Source: SMBSF63 sp034003545
GTDB lineage: Bacteria > Chloroflexota > Anaerolineae > Anaerolineales > Anaerolineaceae
Direction of reading: 5' to 3'
DNA: 64,000 nucleotides
NCBI GenBank assembly: GCA_964447155.1
Contig: CAYURM010000013.1
Location: forward strand, 21,364-85,363
Below the pieces are notes generated by a model. That model was not told the origin of the DNA. It saw nothing but the letters and a program-made list of their open reading frames with translations, and searched no databases. Positions 18,218 to 26,799 of this stretch are shown one piece after another. The position numbers and the translations under genes were made by a program. Position 1 is the first letter of the stretch. Each line of letters begins with the position of its first letter.

Positions 18218-18460
18218 TTATTTCTCCCGGACGAAGGAAATGATTTCTTCTTCCTCGCCACTAGGCAGGAATTCAATGAAATTCAAGCGCTCCAGCGGCC
18301 AGACAACAAAGTTCACCCGCTGGTCAAGGTAGTCCAGCTCTTTACCATCCGTCCGGGTCGGATTACGCAGACCAATCATCGTGTCCGAGAAACTTGGAAA
18401 TTCATCCACTTCACCAATCACAGCAGGTTCATTTTGAATATGCAGAATAATTTGTGGCAT
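18218..18460 (-). CDS. Small conserved-context protein of unknown function
   Basis: An 80-residue acidic protein that I do not recognise. It begins MPQIILHIQNEPAVIGEVDEF, contains LRNPTRTDGKELDYLDQRVNFVVWPLERLNFIEFLP and ends in a charged tail. Alternating hydrophobic residues suggest a beta-rich fold; there are no membrane segments or cysteines. It sits between the FHA gene (21 bp upstream) and the response regulator (1 bp downstream) in the signalling run, so it may be an accessory subunit (inference from position only). ATG at 18460 has AAGGAT upstream; a TTG three codons earlier is less likely because it overlaps that site. Confidence 0.7.
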   Translation of the reverse strand: MPQIILHIQNEPAVIGEVDEFPSFSDTMIGLRNPTRTDGKELDYLDQRVNFVVWPLERLNFIEFLPSGEEEEIISFVREK

Positions 18461-18481
18461 AGTTATCAATCCTTATTATGT

Positions 18482-18997
18482 CTATACATCAAATAATACT
18501 TCAAATTCCAGTTTTCCCAAAGCAACAATATCTCCATGATGCAAGATTGTTTCTTCATGTCCCCGGATCGGAACGCTGTTCAAACAGGTCCCATTGGAAG
18601 ACCCCAAATCCATAATAGAAACAGCTGTGGGGGTCACTTTCAAGACTGCATGCAGCCGCGAGACGCCCAAAGCATGGGCATCATACACGCCCAAATCCAC
18701 ATCCGGCAGAATCAGTTGGCCTTTCACCCCGCGTCCCACCGTAAACTCCTTATGTCCAGCAAGCTCCATCAGCGTCCCGTCCAAAAGAATCTTAAGGAAA
18801 ATATGCTCTCCCGGTCCAATCCGCGTACTATCCCGGCGTTTTGGCGTAAAAGTCATCCCGTCCAGCTTGTCATTGCTGATAATATCCGTTGCCCCTACTT
18901 TGAACGGATGCTCCGTAACAACCAGTTGTGTCGCACATTCTGAACAAAACAAAGCTCCGGCAAATTCTTGATGATGACAATTTGGACAGATAATCAT
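18482..18997 (-). CDS. Zinc-ribbon FHA-domain protein
   Basis: 171 residues. An N-terminal zinc ribbon (CPNCHHQEFAGALFCSEC, two CxxC pairs) is followed by a linker and a C-terminal forkhead-associated domain with the binding residues FTVGRG, VSRLHAVL and LGSSNGTCLN. FHA domains bind phosphothreonine, so the protein is a likely reader of the kinase encoded upstream in the same run (inference). No membrane segment is present. ATG at 18997 has GGAGAGAGAT upstream and starts one base after the stop of the J-like/vWA gene, which implies tight coupling. Confidence 0.88.
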   Translation of the reverse strand: MIICPNCHHQEFAGALFCSECATQLVVTEHPFKVGATDIISNDKLDGMTFTPKRRDSTRIGPGEHIFLKILLDGTLMELAGHKEFTVGRGVKGQLILPDVDLGVYDAHALGVSRLHAVLKVTPTAVSIMDLGSSNGTCLNSVPIRGHEETILHHGDIVALGKLEFEVLFDV

Positions 18998-18998
18998 C

Positions 18999-20459
18999 TT
19001 ATCTCTCTCCCTCATCCTCAGGCAGCATCAAAGCGCGCGTTCCATATTTTAAATTTTTCTCGCCATATTTACTGAATTCACCATGTTTCCGGATCGATTC
19101 AGCTTCCCGCAGCACGGTGCGCGCCAAACCATGATTTCCTTGCGAAAGCAAATGGGTTGCCAGGCTTTGAAGATAACGCGTTGCCTCAGCCACATTCCGT
19201 TCCAGCAGCGCAGAATGTGCTTTGGCCTGCAAGCGGTACAAGGTCAACCGAGACACGGCGCGCATCATCCTGTCAGGAGGCGGCGCCTCGCTTGCCGTAT
19301 CCGCATACTCCCGGTATAAGCGGCAAGGAACCTGCACCAGCTTGTCACCGCCGCTCAACTTCATCGAAATTTCGCCATTAGCAAGCTCCACCCCGGTCTT
19401 GCTCTCCTCTTGTGGAGGCACCAAAAATTCAAACAGCAGCACCTGCTCCCGATCATACTCAAGATTTCCCAGAGAAACAGGACTTTCCGTTGACATCGGC
19501 GCAGAATCGGGCGAAAGCCGGAATACTGTGCCGATAGAAATATCATCAGGCTTCTTAAACGAGAATTTCAGTTGCTGGGCATACACCGACTCCAATGCCT
19601 GCAACTGGCGATCCAGGATCTGCTGCAAATCTTCCGGCGTACTGATATATTGAGCACATCCACCGCTAATGCTTGTCAAACGGTCCAGGAATCTGTCATT
19701 CCACTCATGCCCAATGCCCATCCCCTGAATGACGATCCCTTCCTGCGCAGCCTGCCGTGCCATGGAATAGCAGGAAGATTCATCTCCATACGTATGACCA
19801 TCTGTCAGCAACATCAAATACCGGCTTTCTGCTTTCCTGATCGACTGTGAAAGCATTTGATAACCCCGGATCAACCCCTGGAAGATCTCAGTGCCGCCAT
19901 CGGCAGTCAGCCCAAGTATCGATTTTTTCAATGAAGGAAGGTTTATGGCTGTCGTGGAGGGAATCACAACCTCTGCGCGGTCATTAAACGTGATCAAACT
20001 GAATACATCATCTGCTGACAGGCGGTCAAAAATATTGAGAATATTCCGCTTCATAATCTCAAGCCGGTTTTCTTTCATGGAAGTAGACCGGTCAACCACC
20101 AGACAGATATTCGCCGGGGTACGTTGATAACCGTTGGCACTGGATTTACAGCGAATGGTTACCATCGCATACACGCGCTGCGGCTCATCAAGCCGTACCA
20201 ACGTTTCGCTGCTGTAAATCGTATCCACCTCAACCAGAATTTCTTCATCCTCACGTTCCTGGCTGGCATCATACAACTGACGTTTCACCGGATCAGACAA
20301 AATTTCATACGCTTCTTGAAGACGTTGAAACTCCTCCTGCGCGCCAGAATCAGCATCCACTGCATCCTGATAGTTACGTGCTGCTATGGAATAAGCATCA
20401 CGAATTTCATTTTTGGTTGCATCTTTATTGATTCCCAAAGTGCGATAATGGTCGCACAT
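18999..20459 (-). CDS. J-like domain / von Willebrand factor A protein
   Basis: 486 residues. Residues 1-66 have the shape of a DnaJ J-domain (YRTLGINKDATKNEIRDAY, then EEFQRLQEAYEILSDPVKRQLYD), but the essential HPD tripeptide is replaced by QDA at residues 31-33. Stimulation of DnaK is therefore unlikely. From about residue 115 a vWA domain follows, with an intact MIDAS motif DRSTSM (Asp123, Ser125, Ser127), the TADGGTEIF threonine and LLTDGHTYGD. The C-terminal 190 residues are a beta-rich region and helices of the kind found after bacterial vWA domains. It starts 14 bp after the phosphatase stop and has GGGAG upstream of ATG. It is probably a scaffold in a phospho-signalling complex. Confidence 0.85.
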   Translation of the reverse strand: MCDHYRTLGINKDATKNEIRDAYSIAARNYQDAVDADSGAQEEFQRLQEAYEILSDPVKRQLYDASQEREDEEILVEVDTIYSSETLVRLDEPQRVYAMVTIRCKSSANGYQRTPANICLVVDRSTSMKENRLEIMKRNILNIFDRLSADDVFSLITFNDRAEVVIPSTTAINLPSLKKSILGLTADGGTEIFQGLIRGYQMLSQSIRKAESRYLMLLTDGHTYGDESSCYSMARQAAQEGIVIQGMGIGHEWNDRFLDRLTSISGGCAQYISTPEDLQQILDRQLQALESVYAQQLKFSFKKPDDISIGTVFRLSPDSAPMSTESPVSLGNLEYDREQVLLFEFLVPPQEESKTGVELANGEISMKLSGGDKLVQVPCRLYREYADTASEAPPPDRMMRAVSRLTLYRLQAKAHSALLERNVAEATRYLQSLATHLLSQGNHGLARTVLREAESIRKHGEFSKYGEKNLKYGTRALMLPEDEGER

Positions 20460-20473
20460 ACAGCATCTCCCGC

Positions 20474-21364
20474 CTATTCGAGGTACTGAACCAGAATAAC
20501 GCTAATATTGTCTGGCCCGCCAGCATCGTTCGCCGCAGCGGTCAATTGCTGACAAGCATCAGGTAAAGATGGCGAGTTTAAAATAATCCGGCGCATTTCA
20601 TCCTCCGGTACAACGCCCCAAAGCCCATCACTACAAATCATCAAATGGCCTGGCCGCGGAAAAGTCTGAATATCCAGGTCTGGCTCAAATGGTTCCGCCT
20701 GCCCCAAAGCACGGTAAAGCACGTTGCGTTGGGGATGAACCGCCGCCTCTTCTTCAGTGATTTGTCCCAATTCAATCAAACGGCCGACCAGCGAATGGTC
20801 TTTGGTCACGGCTTGCAATGAACCATCACCTTTGATCAAATACGCCCGGCTGTCGCCCACGTGGGCCAGGGTAATCCGTTCACCCAAGACCAATGCTACC
20901 GTCAGGGTCGTACCACCGCCGGGGGCCAGCTTCACCACCGCTTGCTGCGCTTTACGCACTCCCTCATCCATGATCTCATGCAGGCTTTCAATCGGCGTCT
21001 TGTTAGGGGAAACCACATGCTGATACACCTCTTTTACTAGATGCTCTGCCATCGTGCGCGCCGCCATACTGCTGGCAATCTCGCCATGTTGGTGTCCACC
21101 CATGCCGTCGGCAATCATAAAAATACCGAAGGGCAGATCTAATTCACCATCAGATAATACCGAATGCATGGAGAACAACGAATCTTCGTTATGATCGCGC
21201 TGTTTACCCACAGATTGCCCGCTGCCAACAATTAGTTGATGAGGCGAGTATTGCGTAACCGAGCGCTCAAATCTTTGCAGATGTTCACGCGACAAGGGCG
21301 TCGTCTTCACATCCAAAGATGCACCTGACTGTTTCTGAAATAAATTTTTAATGAAGGTGAACAC
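20474..21364 (-). CDS. PP2C-family protein serine/threonine phosphatase
   Basis: About 296 residues with all PP2C motifs: RDHNEDSLF, IADGMGGHQHGEIAS, GTTLTVALV, HVGDSRAYLI, VTKDHSLV, ICSDGLWGVV and GGPDNISVILV. The metal-binding aspartates are all present, so it should be an active Mn/Mg-dependent phosphatase. A short N-terminal extension of about 45 residues precedes the domain. The GTG start at 21364 was chosen because AAGGAGG lies seven bases upstream; the longer reading overlaps the kinase gene. The gene lies 35 bp downstream of the kinase and presumably reverses its phosphorylation (inference). Confidence 0.92.
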   Translation of the reverse strand: MFTFIKNLFQKQSGASLDVKTTPLSREHLQRFERSVTQYSPHQLIVGSGQSVGKQRDHNEDSLFSMHSVLSDGELDLPFGIFMIADGMGGHQHGEIASSMAARTMAEHLVKEVYQHVVSPNKTPIESLHEIMDEGVRKAQQAVVKLAPGGGTTLTVALVLGERITLAHVGDSRAYLIKGDGSLQAVTKDHSLVGRLIELGQITEEEAAVHPQRNVLYRALGQAEPFEPDLDIQTFPRPGHLMICSDGLWGVVPEDEMRRIILNSPSLPDACQQLTAAANDAGGPDNISVILVQYLE

Positions 21365-21399
21365 GAACCTGCCTCCTTGAAGCAAACAGCTCCAGGCCG

Positions 21400-23292
21400 T
21401 CAAACAGGCAAAGCATAAAGACGCCGGTCTGTCGAACCGATATATAAAATATCCTTCTCAATCCACGGGGTGCTGGTAATGGCACCCTGTGTCAAATACT
21501 TCCACTGCAACCTGCCTGTTTTCTGATCCAGACAATACAAGTTCTGATCCGCCGCACCGCAAAGCAATTCACCATGATGAAGTACCGGAGAACCACTCAC
21601 CTGATCGTCTGCACTAAACCGCCACACTTCTTTCCCGCGTCGGTCTTCCACACAGTAAATATTCCCGTCCGCCGAACCAAAATAGACATAGCTGTCCGAT
21701 TTTGCCGGTGTAGACACGGAACCCTTGCTCATTCTGAACTTCCAAATGCCCCAGCCCGACTTTGCGTCCAGCGCATACAGGATCCCGTCACGAGAAGTAA
21801 AATACACAACTTTATCCACCACAATGGGAGAGCTGGTCACGGAACGTCTTGCATTATAACGCCATCGTACCCCCCCGCTGAAATTGGCACAAATCACTTC
21901 CCCGCTTTCAGACCCCAGATAGATAAAATCGCTGGTAATAAACGGGGTAGAGCGCACCGGTTCTGCCATATCCACCCGCCAGGTACGGCGCGTGGAATTA
22001 ATATTCACCGCATGCAGATACCCGTCGTCGGAAGCAATAAACACATGTCCCTGCGCAATCCGCGCTGAACCACGGATCGCCCCTTCTGTTTTATACTCCC
22101 AGAACAAGCGGCCGTTGCGAATCGAGATCGCATACAGCTTTTCATCCTCAGAACCAAAGAACACCACCCCGTTATGCACCACTGGCTGACCGGATATCGC
22201 TCCCTCAGTTGCAAACTTCCACAAAAACTGCCCATCGTCTGCCCGCAGCGCATACAGGTTGTTATCATAACACCCTACAAAAACAACCCCATTATGTACC
22301 ATTGCAGAACCGCGGATCTCATCCTCACACTCAAACGTCCATACAGGCTCAATTTCCTGCGCTTGCGCCGAGTTATCCCAGATGGTTGTTGAGTTGAGAA
22401 TACCGGTTTTTTTCGCCGCCATCAGCAGGGCTTCCTTCATGGCTTGCGCCGTCGGGAACCGATCCTGGGGATCATACTGTAAAGCCGTGTTGATCACCGC
22501 CTCGATTTCCGGCGTGACCAGTGGATTGAGTTTTCGAATCGGCCGCTCGGAAAACGTGAACGGAGCCTCCAGCCGCGGGTCATGCTTGGTCAACAAATGG
22601 TGCAGCGTGGCCCCCATCGAATAAATATCCGCCAAAGGAGTAGCCTCACCGCGATACTGTTCTGGTGGAGAGTAGCCCTCGGTACCAATCATCGTTCCTT
22701 TTTGTCCTGCACGAAACGTCTTCGCAATCCCGAAGTCAATCAAAAAAATATGTTTTTGATTGTCTATCATCACATTCGAAGGCTTCATGTCCCGGAAAAT
22801 GATCGGATCAGGTTGATAGGTGTGCAGATATTGCAGCACATCACACAACTCAATCGCCCAGGCCACAACCTGGGATTCATCAATAAACCCTTTGGAATCC
22901 TGTAAATATTCCTCCAGGTCTTTGCCATGGATATATTCCAGCACAAGATAGGAGCGCTGCTCATGGGTGAAATAATCAAAAATTTGTGGGATGGAAGGAT
23001 GAGACAGGGTGACCAGAATATTGGCTTCCCGCTCAAAATTGCGAATAATCGTCTGGCGCACCAATGGGTCAGGCGCCGAGTTGATCATTTCCTTCACCGC
23101 CACCTTTTTTTCAGCTGTAGGGAAATGCAAATCTTTGGCAAGATATACCGATCCCATTCCCCCAAGACCAATCACTTCCTGAATCGCATAGCGATTGGAA
23201 AGAATAGTCCCTGGTTGTAACTGTGTTGCAGGAGTTAAATCTCCCTCCATACCTCGTTTAATATCTTGCGTATCCAGTTTTCCCTCCGTCAT
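21400..23292 (-). CDS. Serine/threonine protein kinase with C-terminal PQQ beta-propeller
   Basis: About 630 residues. The N-terminal kinase domain (roughly 30-295) has GLGGMGSVYLAKD, VAVKEM, the catalytic loop IIFRDMKPSNVMI, LIDFGIAK and GYSPPEQY. Phe replaces the usual His of HRD, a variant common in bacterial kinases. From about residue 310 a PQQ/BamB-like propeller of about seven repeats follows (for example GVVFVGCYDNNLYALRADDGQFLWKF). No TM segment separates the two, so the propeller is probably cytoplasmic, in contrast to receptor kinases. The start at 23292 is the second of two adjacent start codons (TTG, ATG), and the SD is weak. First gene of the signalling run. Confidence 0.9.
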   Translation of the reverse strand: MTEGKLDTQDIKRGMEGDLTPATQLQPGTILSNRYAIQEVIGLGGMGSVYLAKDLHFPTAEKKVAVKEMINSAPDPLVRQTIIRNFEREANILVTLSHPSIPQIFDYFTHEQRSYLVLEYIHGKDLEEYLQDSKGFIDESQVVAWAIELCDVLQYLHTYQPDPIIFRDMKPSNVMIDNQKHIFLIDFGIAKTFRAGQKGTMIGTEGYSPPEQYRGEATPLADIYSMGATLHHLLTKHDPRLEAPFTFSERPIRKLNPLVTPEIEAVINTALQYDPQDRFPTAQAMKEALLMAAKKTGILNSTTIWDNSAQAQEIEPVWTFECEDEIRGSAMVHNGVVFVGCYDNNLYALRADDGQFLWKFATEGAISGQPVVHNGVVFFGSEDEKLYAISIRNGRLFWEYKTEGAIRGSARIAQGHVFIASDDGYLHAVNINSTRRTWRVDMAEPVRSTPFITSDFIYLGSESGEVICANFSGGVRWRYNARRSVTSSPIVVDKVVYFTSRDGILYALDAKSGWGIWKFRMSKGSVSTPAKSDSYVYFGSADGNIYCVEDRRGKEVWRFSADDQVSGSPVLHHGELLCGAADQNLYCLDQKTGRLQWKYLTQGAITSTPWIEKDILYIGSTDRRLYALPV

Positions 23293-23568
23293 CAATAAAA
23301 GATCAATGATGCCCTTACCTGAATTTTACAACTTAAACCCTGATTTAAACTGGTTAAATTATAAACAGCATCCCCTTCATTTGCAACCTCATAAATTGCA
23401 CCCTTGCAAAGTTGTTAAGCTATACGCCATTTTTCGCCGAAACCGAACATGGCATTGGACGAATCACTGCCCTCATCATAAAACCTACTTCAGCAGCAGC
23501 AACTACCCAATACCTTCCTCCACCGAACTCCGGTGTTACCAAACAATCAACAAATCAAGGAGTTACAA

Positions 23569-24027
23569 ATGGCAAAAGCAAAAGTCGCTGTCCTGCGCAC
23601 AAAGCCTGAAACCGTCCAGGAAGACTATCAACACCTGTGCGAACTCGCTGGCATCCAACACGCTCTCGACAGCTCTGCTGCCACCATCCTTAAAGATAAT
23701 ATCAGCTGGCATCTGCTTTACCCAAGCTCAAATACAACCCCCTGGCAATTAGAAGGCACAACCCTTGGATTGAAACATGCGGGCTTCAATGATCTGGTCG
23801 ACGCGCACAACAAAACGGTTGTAACCATCGCTGATCTTGAGGATAAGTATAACAAATTTGGCCCCGTTCTGGAGAAATATAATATCCCTAAAAAATACAA
23901 CTTCAAAATTCACCACGCCGCTTTGTCCCATCATCCACGGGAGCACAGAAGCATACCTCGCTCCTCCCAAAAAAAATCTCCCTTTTTAGGGGGAGACGGT
24001 CCGTCAGCCCATCCGTTCATTCGCTAG
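23569..24027 (+). pseudogene. Truncated DUF362-family gene
   Basis: The start is well formed (ATG at 23569 with AAGGAG upstream). The first 110 residues match my memory of the DUF362 N-terminus: KVAVLRTKPETVQEDY, then DNISWHLLYPSSNTTPWQLEGT and FNDLVDAHNKTVVT. After KYNIPKKYNF the frame enters low-quality sequence (HHAALSHHPREH and on) and ends near 24027, so roughly the last two thirds of a normal DUF362 protein is missing. The DNA after about 23920 is A- and G-rich and resembles intergenic DNA. This is best explained by a 3' deletion. DUF362 proteins are iron-sulfur-associated, but the function of this remnant is unlikely to survive. Confidence 0.65.
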
Positions 24028-24033
24028 CTGCTC

Positions 24034-24519
24034 CTACTCTACCACCTGCAAATAGGATGCCACCGCCCACCCGCTGCGTTCACGCACCGCATCAGAAACA
24101 AGATACCACCACACAAACCCGTCTTCCTCCACCGGCCCGCCCTCAATGCGGAACATCTCCTGATCGGCGGCAATAAACTGGATATTCGCATCAATCCCCG
24201 GTTCCGCCCGAAAACGCAGCCCGGCCCCGCCGGTATCGAAAATCTCTACCGTCATGCCCAGGCCAATCCCATCCAGCAGGCGTTCATCTACCACCGGCGT
24301 TGGCGTCATTGCCACCACAGGGGTGTAGGTCGGCGCAGGCAGGCGGGTCACCACCGCCCTCGTGGCTGCATCCGAGCTGACTGTCGTCGGGGTCAACACC
24401 CAAACCAATAAAAAAGCCGCGCCGCAGATTAACACGGCCAGCAAACCGGCCCCCACGCCAACCCAGACATTCCATGCCTGTTTAAACCTGTATGTGATGT
24501 TCCTGAAATATTCGCCCAT
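24034..24519 (-). CDS. Membrane-anchored SH3-like domain protein
   Basis: About 161 residues. A short N-terminal cytoplasmic stretch is followed by one TM segment (VGAGLLAVLICGAAFLLVWVL). A Thr/Pro-rich linker comes next, then a bacterial SH3-like domain with GMTVEIFDTGGAGLRFRAEPG and WWYLVSDAVRERSGWAVASYLQ. The domain should be extracytoplasmic; SH3b domains often bind cell-wall peptides, but no ligand can be assigned. ATG at 24519 is preferred. It has no SD but lies 7 nt downstream of TATAAT on its strand, so the message may be leaderless. It is divergent from the kinase gene at 24622. Confidence 0.75.
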   Translation of the reverse strand: MGEYFRNITYRFKQAWNVWVGVGAGLLAVLICGAAFLLVWVLTPTTVSSDAATRAVVTRLPAPTYTPVVAMTPTPVVDERLLDGIGLGMTVEIFDTGGAGLRFRAEPGIDANIQFIAADQEMFRIEGGPVEEDGFVWWYLVSDAVRERSGWAVASYLQVVE

Positions 24520-24526
24520 AGTCCAT

Positions 24527-24532
24527 ATTATA
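24527..24532 (-). promoter_or_regulatory. -10 element of the SH3-protein gene
   Basis: TATAAT on the minus strand ends 7 nt before the ATG at 24519. A partial -35, CGGACA (plus-strand positions 24551-24556), lies 18 bp away. Transcription would start at or within a base of the start codon. Confidence 0.5.
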
Positions 24533-24605
24533 TCCCAGCCCAACCCGGAATGTCCGCAGAGCGCATCCAGAATCACTCATCCCTCCCGTATCCCATTTTT
24601 AAGGT

Positions 24606-24611
24606 TATAAT
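24606..24611 (+). promoter_or_regulatory. -10 element of the second kinase gene
   Basis: TATAAT ends 10 nt before ATG at 24622, so the predicted 5' leader is about 3 nt. No clear -35 is visible at 16-18 bp. The element is back-to-back with the divergent TATAAT at 24527. Confidence 0.45.
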
Positions 24612-24621
24612 CTTCACCAGT

Positions 24622-25734
24622 ATGGATAACCACTTTAACCAACCAACCATCCTCGGTGATCGATATATCCTGAAAAACACGATTGGAACAGGCGGCATGG
24701 CCGTTGTTTACCAGGGCTATGACACCGCACTCGACCGCACCGTAGCCATCAAGATTCTGCGCAAAGACTATTCCAAAAACCAGGAAGTGCAGGCCCTTTT
24801 CCGCCAGGAAGCGAAATCAGCCGCCAACCTCGCCCATCCCAACATCATCACCATTCATGATTTTGGTTTTGACGAAGACCACATCTTCATCATCATGGAA
24901 TACGTCCCCGGCCCTGACCTGAAAACGCTCATCCGCCAGCGTGCTGATGAAGGCCGCGTCTTCTCCGTAGACGAAACTGTCTCCCTCATCACCCAGGCAA
25001 GCGCCGGCATTGGCTATGCGCATAGGGCAGGCATTGTCCACTGCGATGTGAAACCGCAAAACCTGATCGTAACCGCTGAAAACCGCCTCAAAGTAGCCGA
25101 TTTCGGCATTTCCAGATTATTATCCACCATCCAGCCGGATGAACAGAACGATTTTGTATGGGGTTCTCCGTTCTACATGTCCCCCGAGCAGGCCGCTGGC
25201 AAAGCCCCTGTCCCGGCATCAGACGTCTACTCTCTCGGCATCATCATGTACGAAATGCTCACCGGGCGGCTCCCCTTCCATTCTGATAACATCGAAGACC
25301 TCATTGAAGCGCACAAATCCGTCGTCCCGGTACACCCGCGCGCCTACAACCGCGAAATCCCGCAGGAGCTGGAAAAGATCATCCTCAAAGTCCTTTCCAA
25401 AGAACCGGCCTCCCGCTACCGCATGGGAGACCAATTCGGCCGCATTTTGCAAAGTTTCTCCGCTCACCAGGCCGCAGCAGAGCATAGCCAGCAAAACCAC
25501 AACCAGGCAATGGATGAACCTGACGCGCAGCCCTGGCCGACGCCCATAAATGCGGAATCAATTCCATCCACCAGCCTCGACGCAGCCCCGGACCCGGAAG
25601 AAGAACCCGTATCCCTTGCCCCGGAAATCGACTGGGGAACCGCCGGGCTTGGCCTGCTGGCATTTATCCTGGCTGCCGGGTTGATTCCCTTCTGGCTCTA
25701 TATCTGGTTTACATTAAACGCTGTCCGTCCCTAA
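24622..25734 (+). CDS. Serine/threonine protein kinase with C-terminal membrane anchor
   Basis: About 370 residues. The kinase domain (roughly 12-275) has IGTGGMAVVYQGYD, VAIKIL, IVHCDVKPQNLIV, VADFGISR and SPEQAAGK. The catalytic loop is HCD rather than HRD, so the conserved arginine is missing (a non-RD kinase). Activation may thus not depend on activation-loop phosphorylation (inference). A Pro/Glu-rich linker follows, and one TM segment closes the protein (LLAFILAAGLIPFWLYIW), so the kinase is anchored from its C-terminus. The start was set at 24622 from the promoter and the family N-terminus. It lies 23 bp upstream of rpe. Confidence 0.88.
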   Translation: MDNHFNQPTILGDRYILKNTIGTGGMAVVYQGYDTALDRTVAIKILRKDYSKNQEVQALFRQEAKSAANLAHPNIITIHDFGFDEDHIFIIMEYVPGPDLKTLIRQRADEGRVFSVDETVSLITQASAGIGYAHRAGIVHCDVKPQNLIVTAENRLKVADFGISRLLSTIQPDEQNDFVWGSPFYMSPEQAAGKAPVPASDVYSLGIIMYEMLTGRLPFHSDNIEDLIEAHKSVVPVHPRAYNREIPQELEKIILKVLSKEPASRYRMGDQFGRILQSFSAHQAAAEHSQQNHNQAMDEPDAQPWPTPINAESIPSTSLDAAPDPEEEPVSLAPEIDWGTAGLGLLAFILAAGLIPFWLYIWFTLNAVRP

Positions 25735-25757
25735 TTACATTTTAAGGAAATAATCCA

Positions 25758-26420
25758 ATGGACAAATTTATCCTTTCCGGCTCCATTTTGTCTGCTGATT
25801 TTCGCAAACTGGAAGAAGAAATTAATACCGCCATTGAAGCAGGCATGGATTGGGTGCATGTCGACGTCATGGACGGTTCATTTGTACCCAATATCTCCAT
25901 GGGTCCCTTTATCGTTGAAACCTGCAAAAAGATCACTGATATTCCCATCAATGTCCACCTGATGATCGACGAGCCTGAAAAACATATCGACTCATTTGCC
26001 AGCGCCGGTGCCGACAACCTGACGATCCACATCGAAAACAATCCCAACGTATACCGCACCCTGGGAGCCATTCAGTCCCTCGGCTGTACCACCGGAATCA
26101 CCCTCAACCCTGGCACGCCCGCTGCGGCCATTCAAGCCGTTCTTCCCCTGGTAGACCTCGTGCTCCTCATGTCCGTCAACCCTGGCTTCTCAGGACAAAA
26201 ATTTATTCCGCACACGGTGAAAAAAGTGATTGAAGTCAAAGACATGATCACCAGCATCAACTCCCATGCCGTCATTCAGGTGGACGGCGGACTGAACGCC
26301 GACACCCTGCCAGCCATCTATCAGGCTGGTGCCAGAAATATCGTCGCCGCCACAGCCATATTCAAACATCCCCAGGGCATCGCCGCCGGCATCCGGGCCT
26401 TACGCGATTCAGTCGCCTGA
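25758..26420 (+). CDS. rpe: Ribulose-phosphate 3-epimerase
   Basis: 220 residues, the normal length for a TIM-barrel epimerase interconverting ribulose 5-phosphate and xylulose 5-phosphate in the pentose phosphate and Calvin-type pathways. Signature motifs are GSILSADF, VHVDVMDGSFVPNISMGP with the metal-binding HxD pair, HLMIDEPEKHI, SVNPGFSGQKFI and IQVDGGLN. ATG at 25758 has AAGGAAA upstream. It may be cotranscribed with the kinase 23 bp upstream, although the two functions are unrelated. A hairpin separates it from the convergent rpmB. Confidence 0.94.
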   Translation: MDKFILSGSILSADFRKLEEEINTAIEAGMDWVHVDVMDGSFVPNISMGPFIVETCKKITDIPINVHLMIDEPEKHIDSFASAGADNLTIHIENNPNVYRTLGAIQSLGCTTGITLNPGTPAAAIQAVLPLVDLVLLMSVNPGFSGQKFIPHTVKKVIEVKDMITSINSHAVIQVDGGLNADTLPAIYQAGARNIVAATAIFKHPQGIAAGIRALRDSVA

Positions 26421-26427
26421 CTCTTAA

Positions 26428-26464
26428 AATACAAAGACCACGAAATAACTCGTGGCCCTGTATT
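26428..26464. terminator. Shared hairpin between rpe and rpmB
   Basis: CCACGA (26438-26443) pairs with TCGTGG (26450-26455), and the flanks AATACA (26428-26433) and TGTATT (26459-26464) extend the stem. It sits between two convergent genes and probably terminates both, though no long T-run is present. Confidence 0.5.
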
Positions 26465-26482
26465 ACGAATTTCAGAAACAGC

Positions 26483-26668
26483 TTACTTGCTGCTTTTGAC
26501 CATCGTCCGAATGCAGCGTGTGCACAATACCTTGCGCACTTTATGTCCGTTTTCATAAACGGAAACACGCTGCAGGTTTGGACGGAATTCACGGTTGGTC
26601 GCCCGCATCGAGAAAGACCGATTATGTCCAAATTTCGTAGTTTTACCGCAAACTTCGCACTTTGCCAT
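26483..26668 (-). CDS. rpmB: Ribosomal protein bL28
   Basis: A 61-residue protein with MAKCEVCGKTTKFGHNRS, RPNLQRVSV and VLCTRCIRTM. The two CxxC pairs mark the zinc-binding (C+) form of L28. It is a structural protein of the large ribosomal subunit. ATG at 26668 has AAAGGATAT upstream; the longer reading adds 29 residues not found in L28. It is divergent from the Asp23-family gene, an arrangement (rpmB, Asp23, DhaL, recG) that is common in Gram-positive bacteria and Chloroflexota. Confidence 0.96.
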   Translation of the reverse strand: MAKCEVCGKTTKFGHNRSFSMRATNREFRPNLQRVSVYENGHKVRKVLCTRCIRTMVKSSK

Positions 26669-26799
26669 CGTAATATCCTTTCCTGAAATGATTAAGTGCT
26701 GTACAATAGCAAAAATATTTTCGGTTATAATGACAGCAACGCAGTAGTATACCATAAATCAACGAGAATTGATACTAACAAAAGAGAAAAAATATAAAA

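Noticed and set aside
23296..23568. Small gene in the gap between the kinase and the DUF362 remnant
   Set aside because: Only short frames without SD or family resemblance were found.
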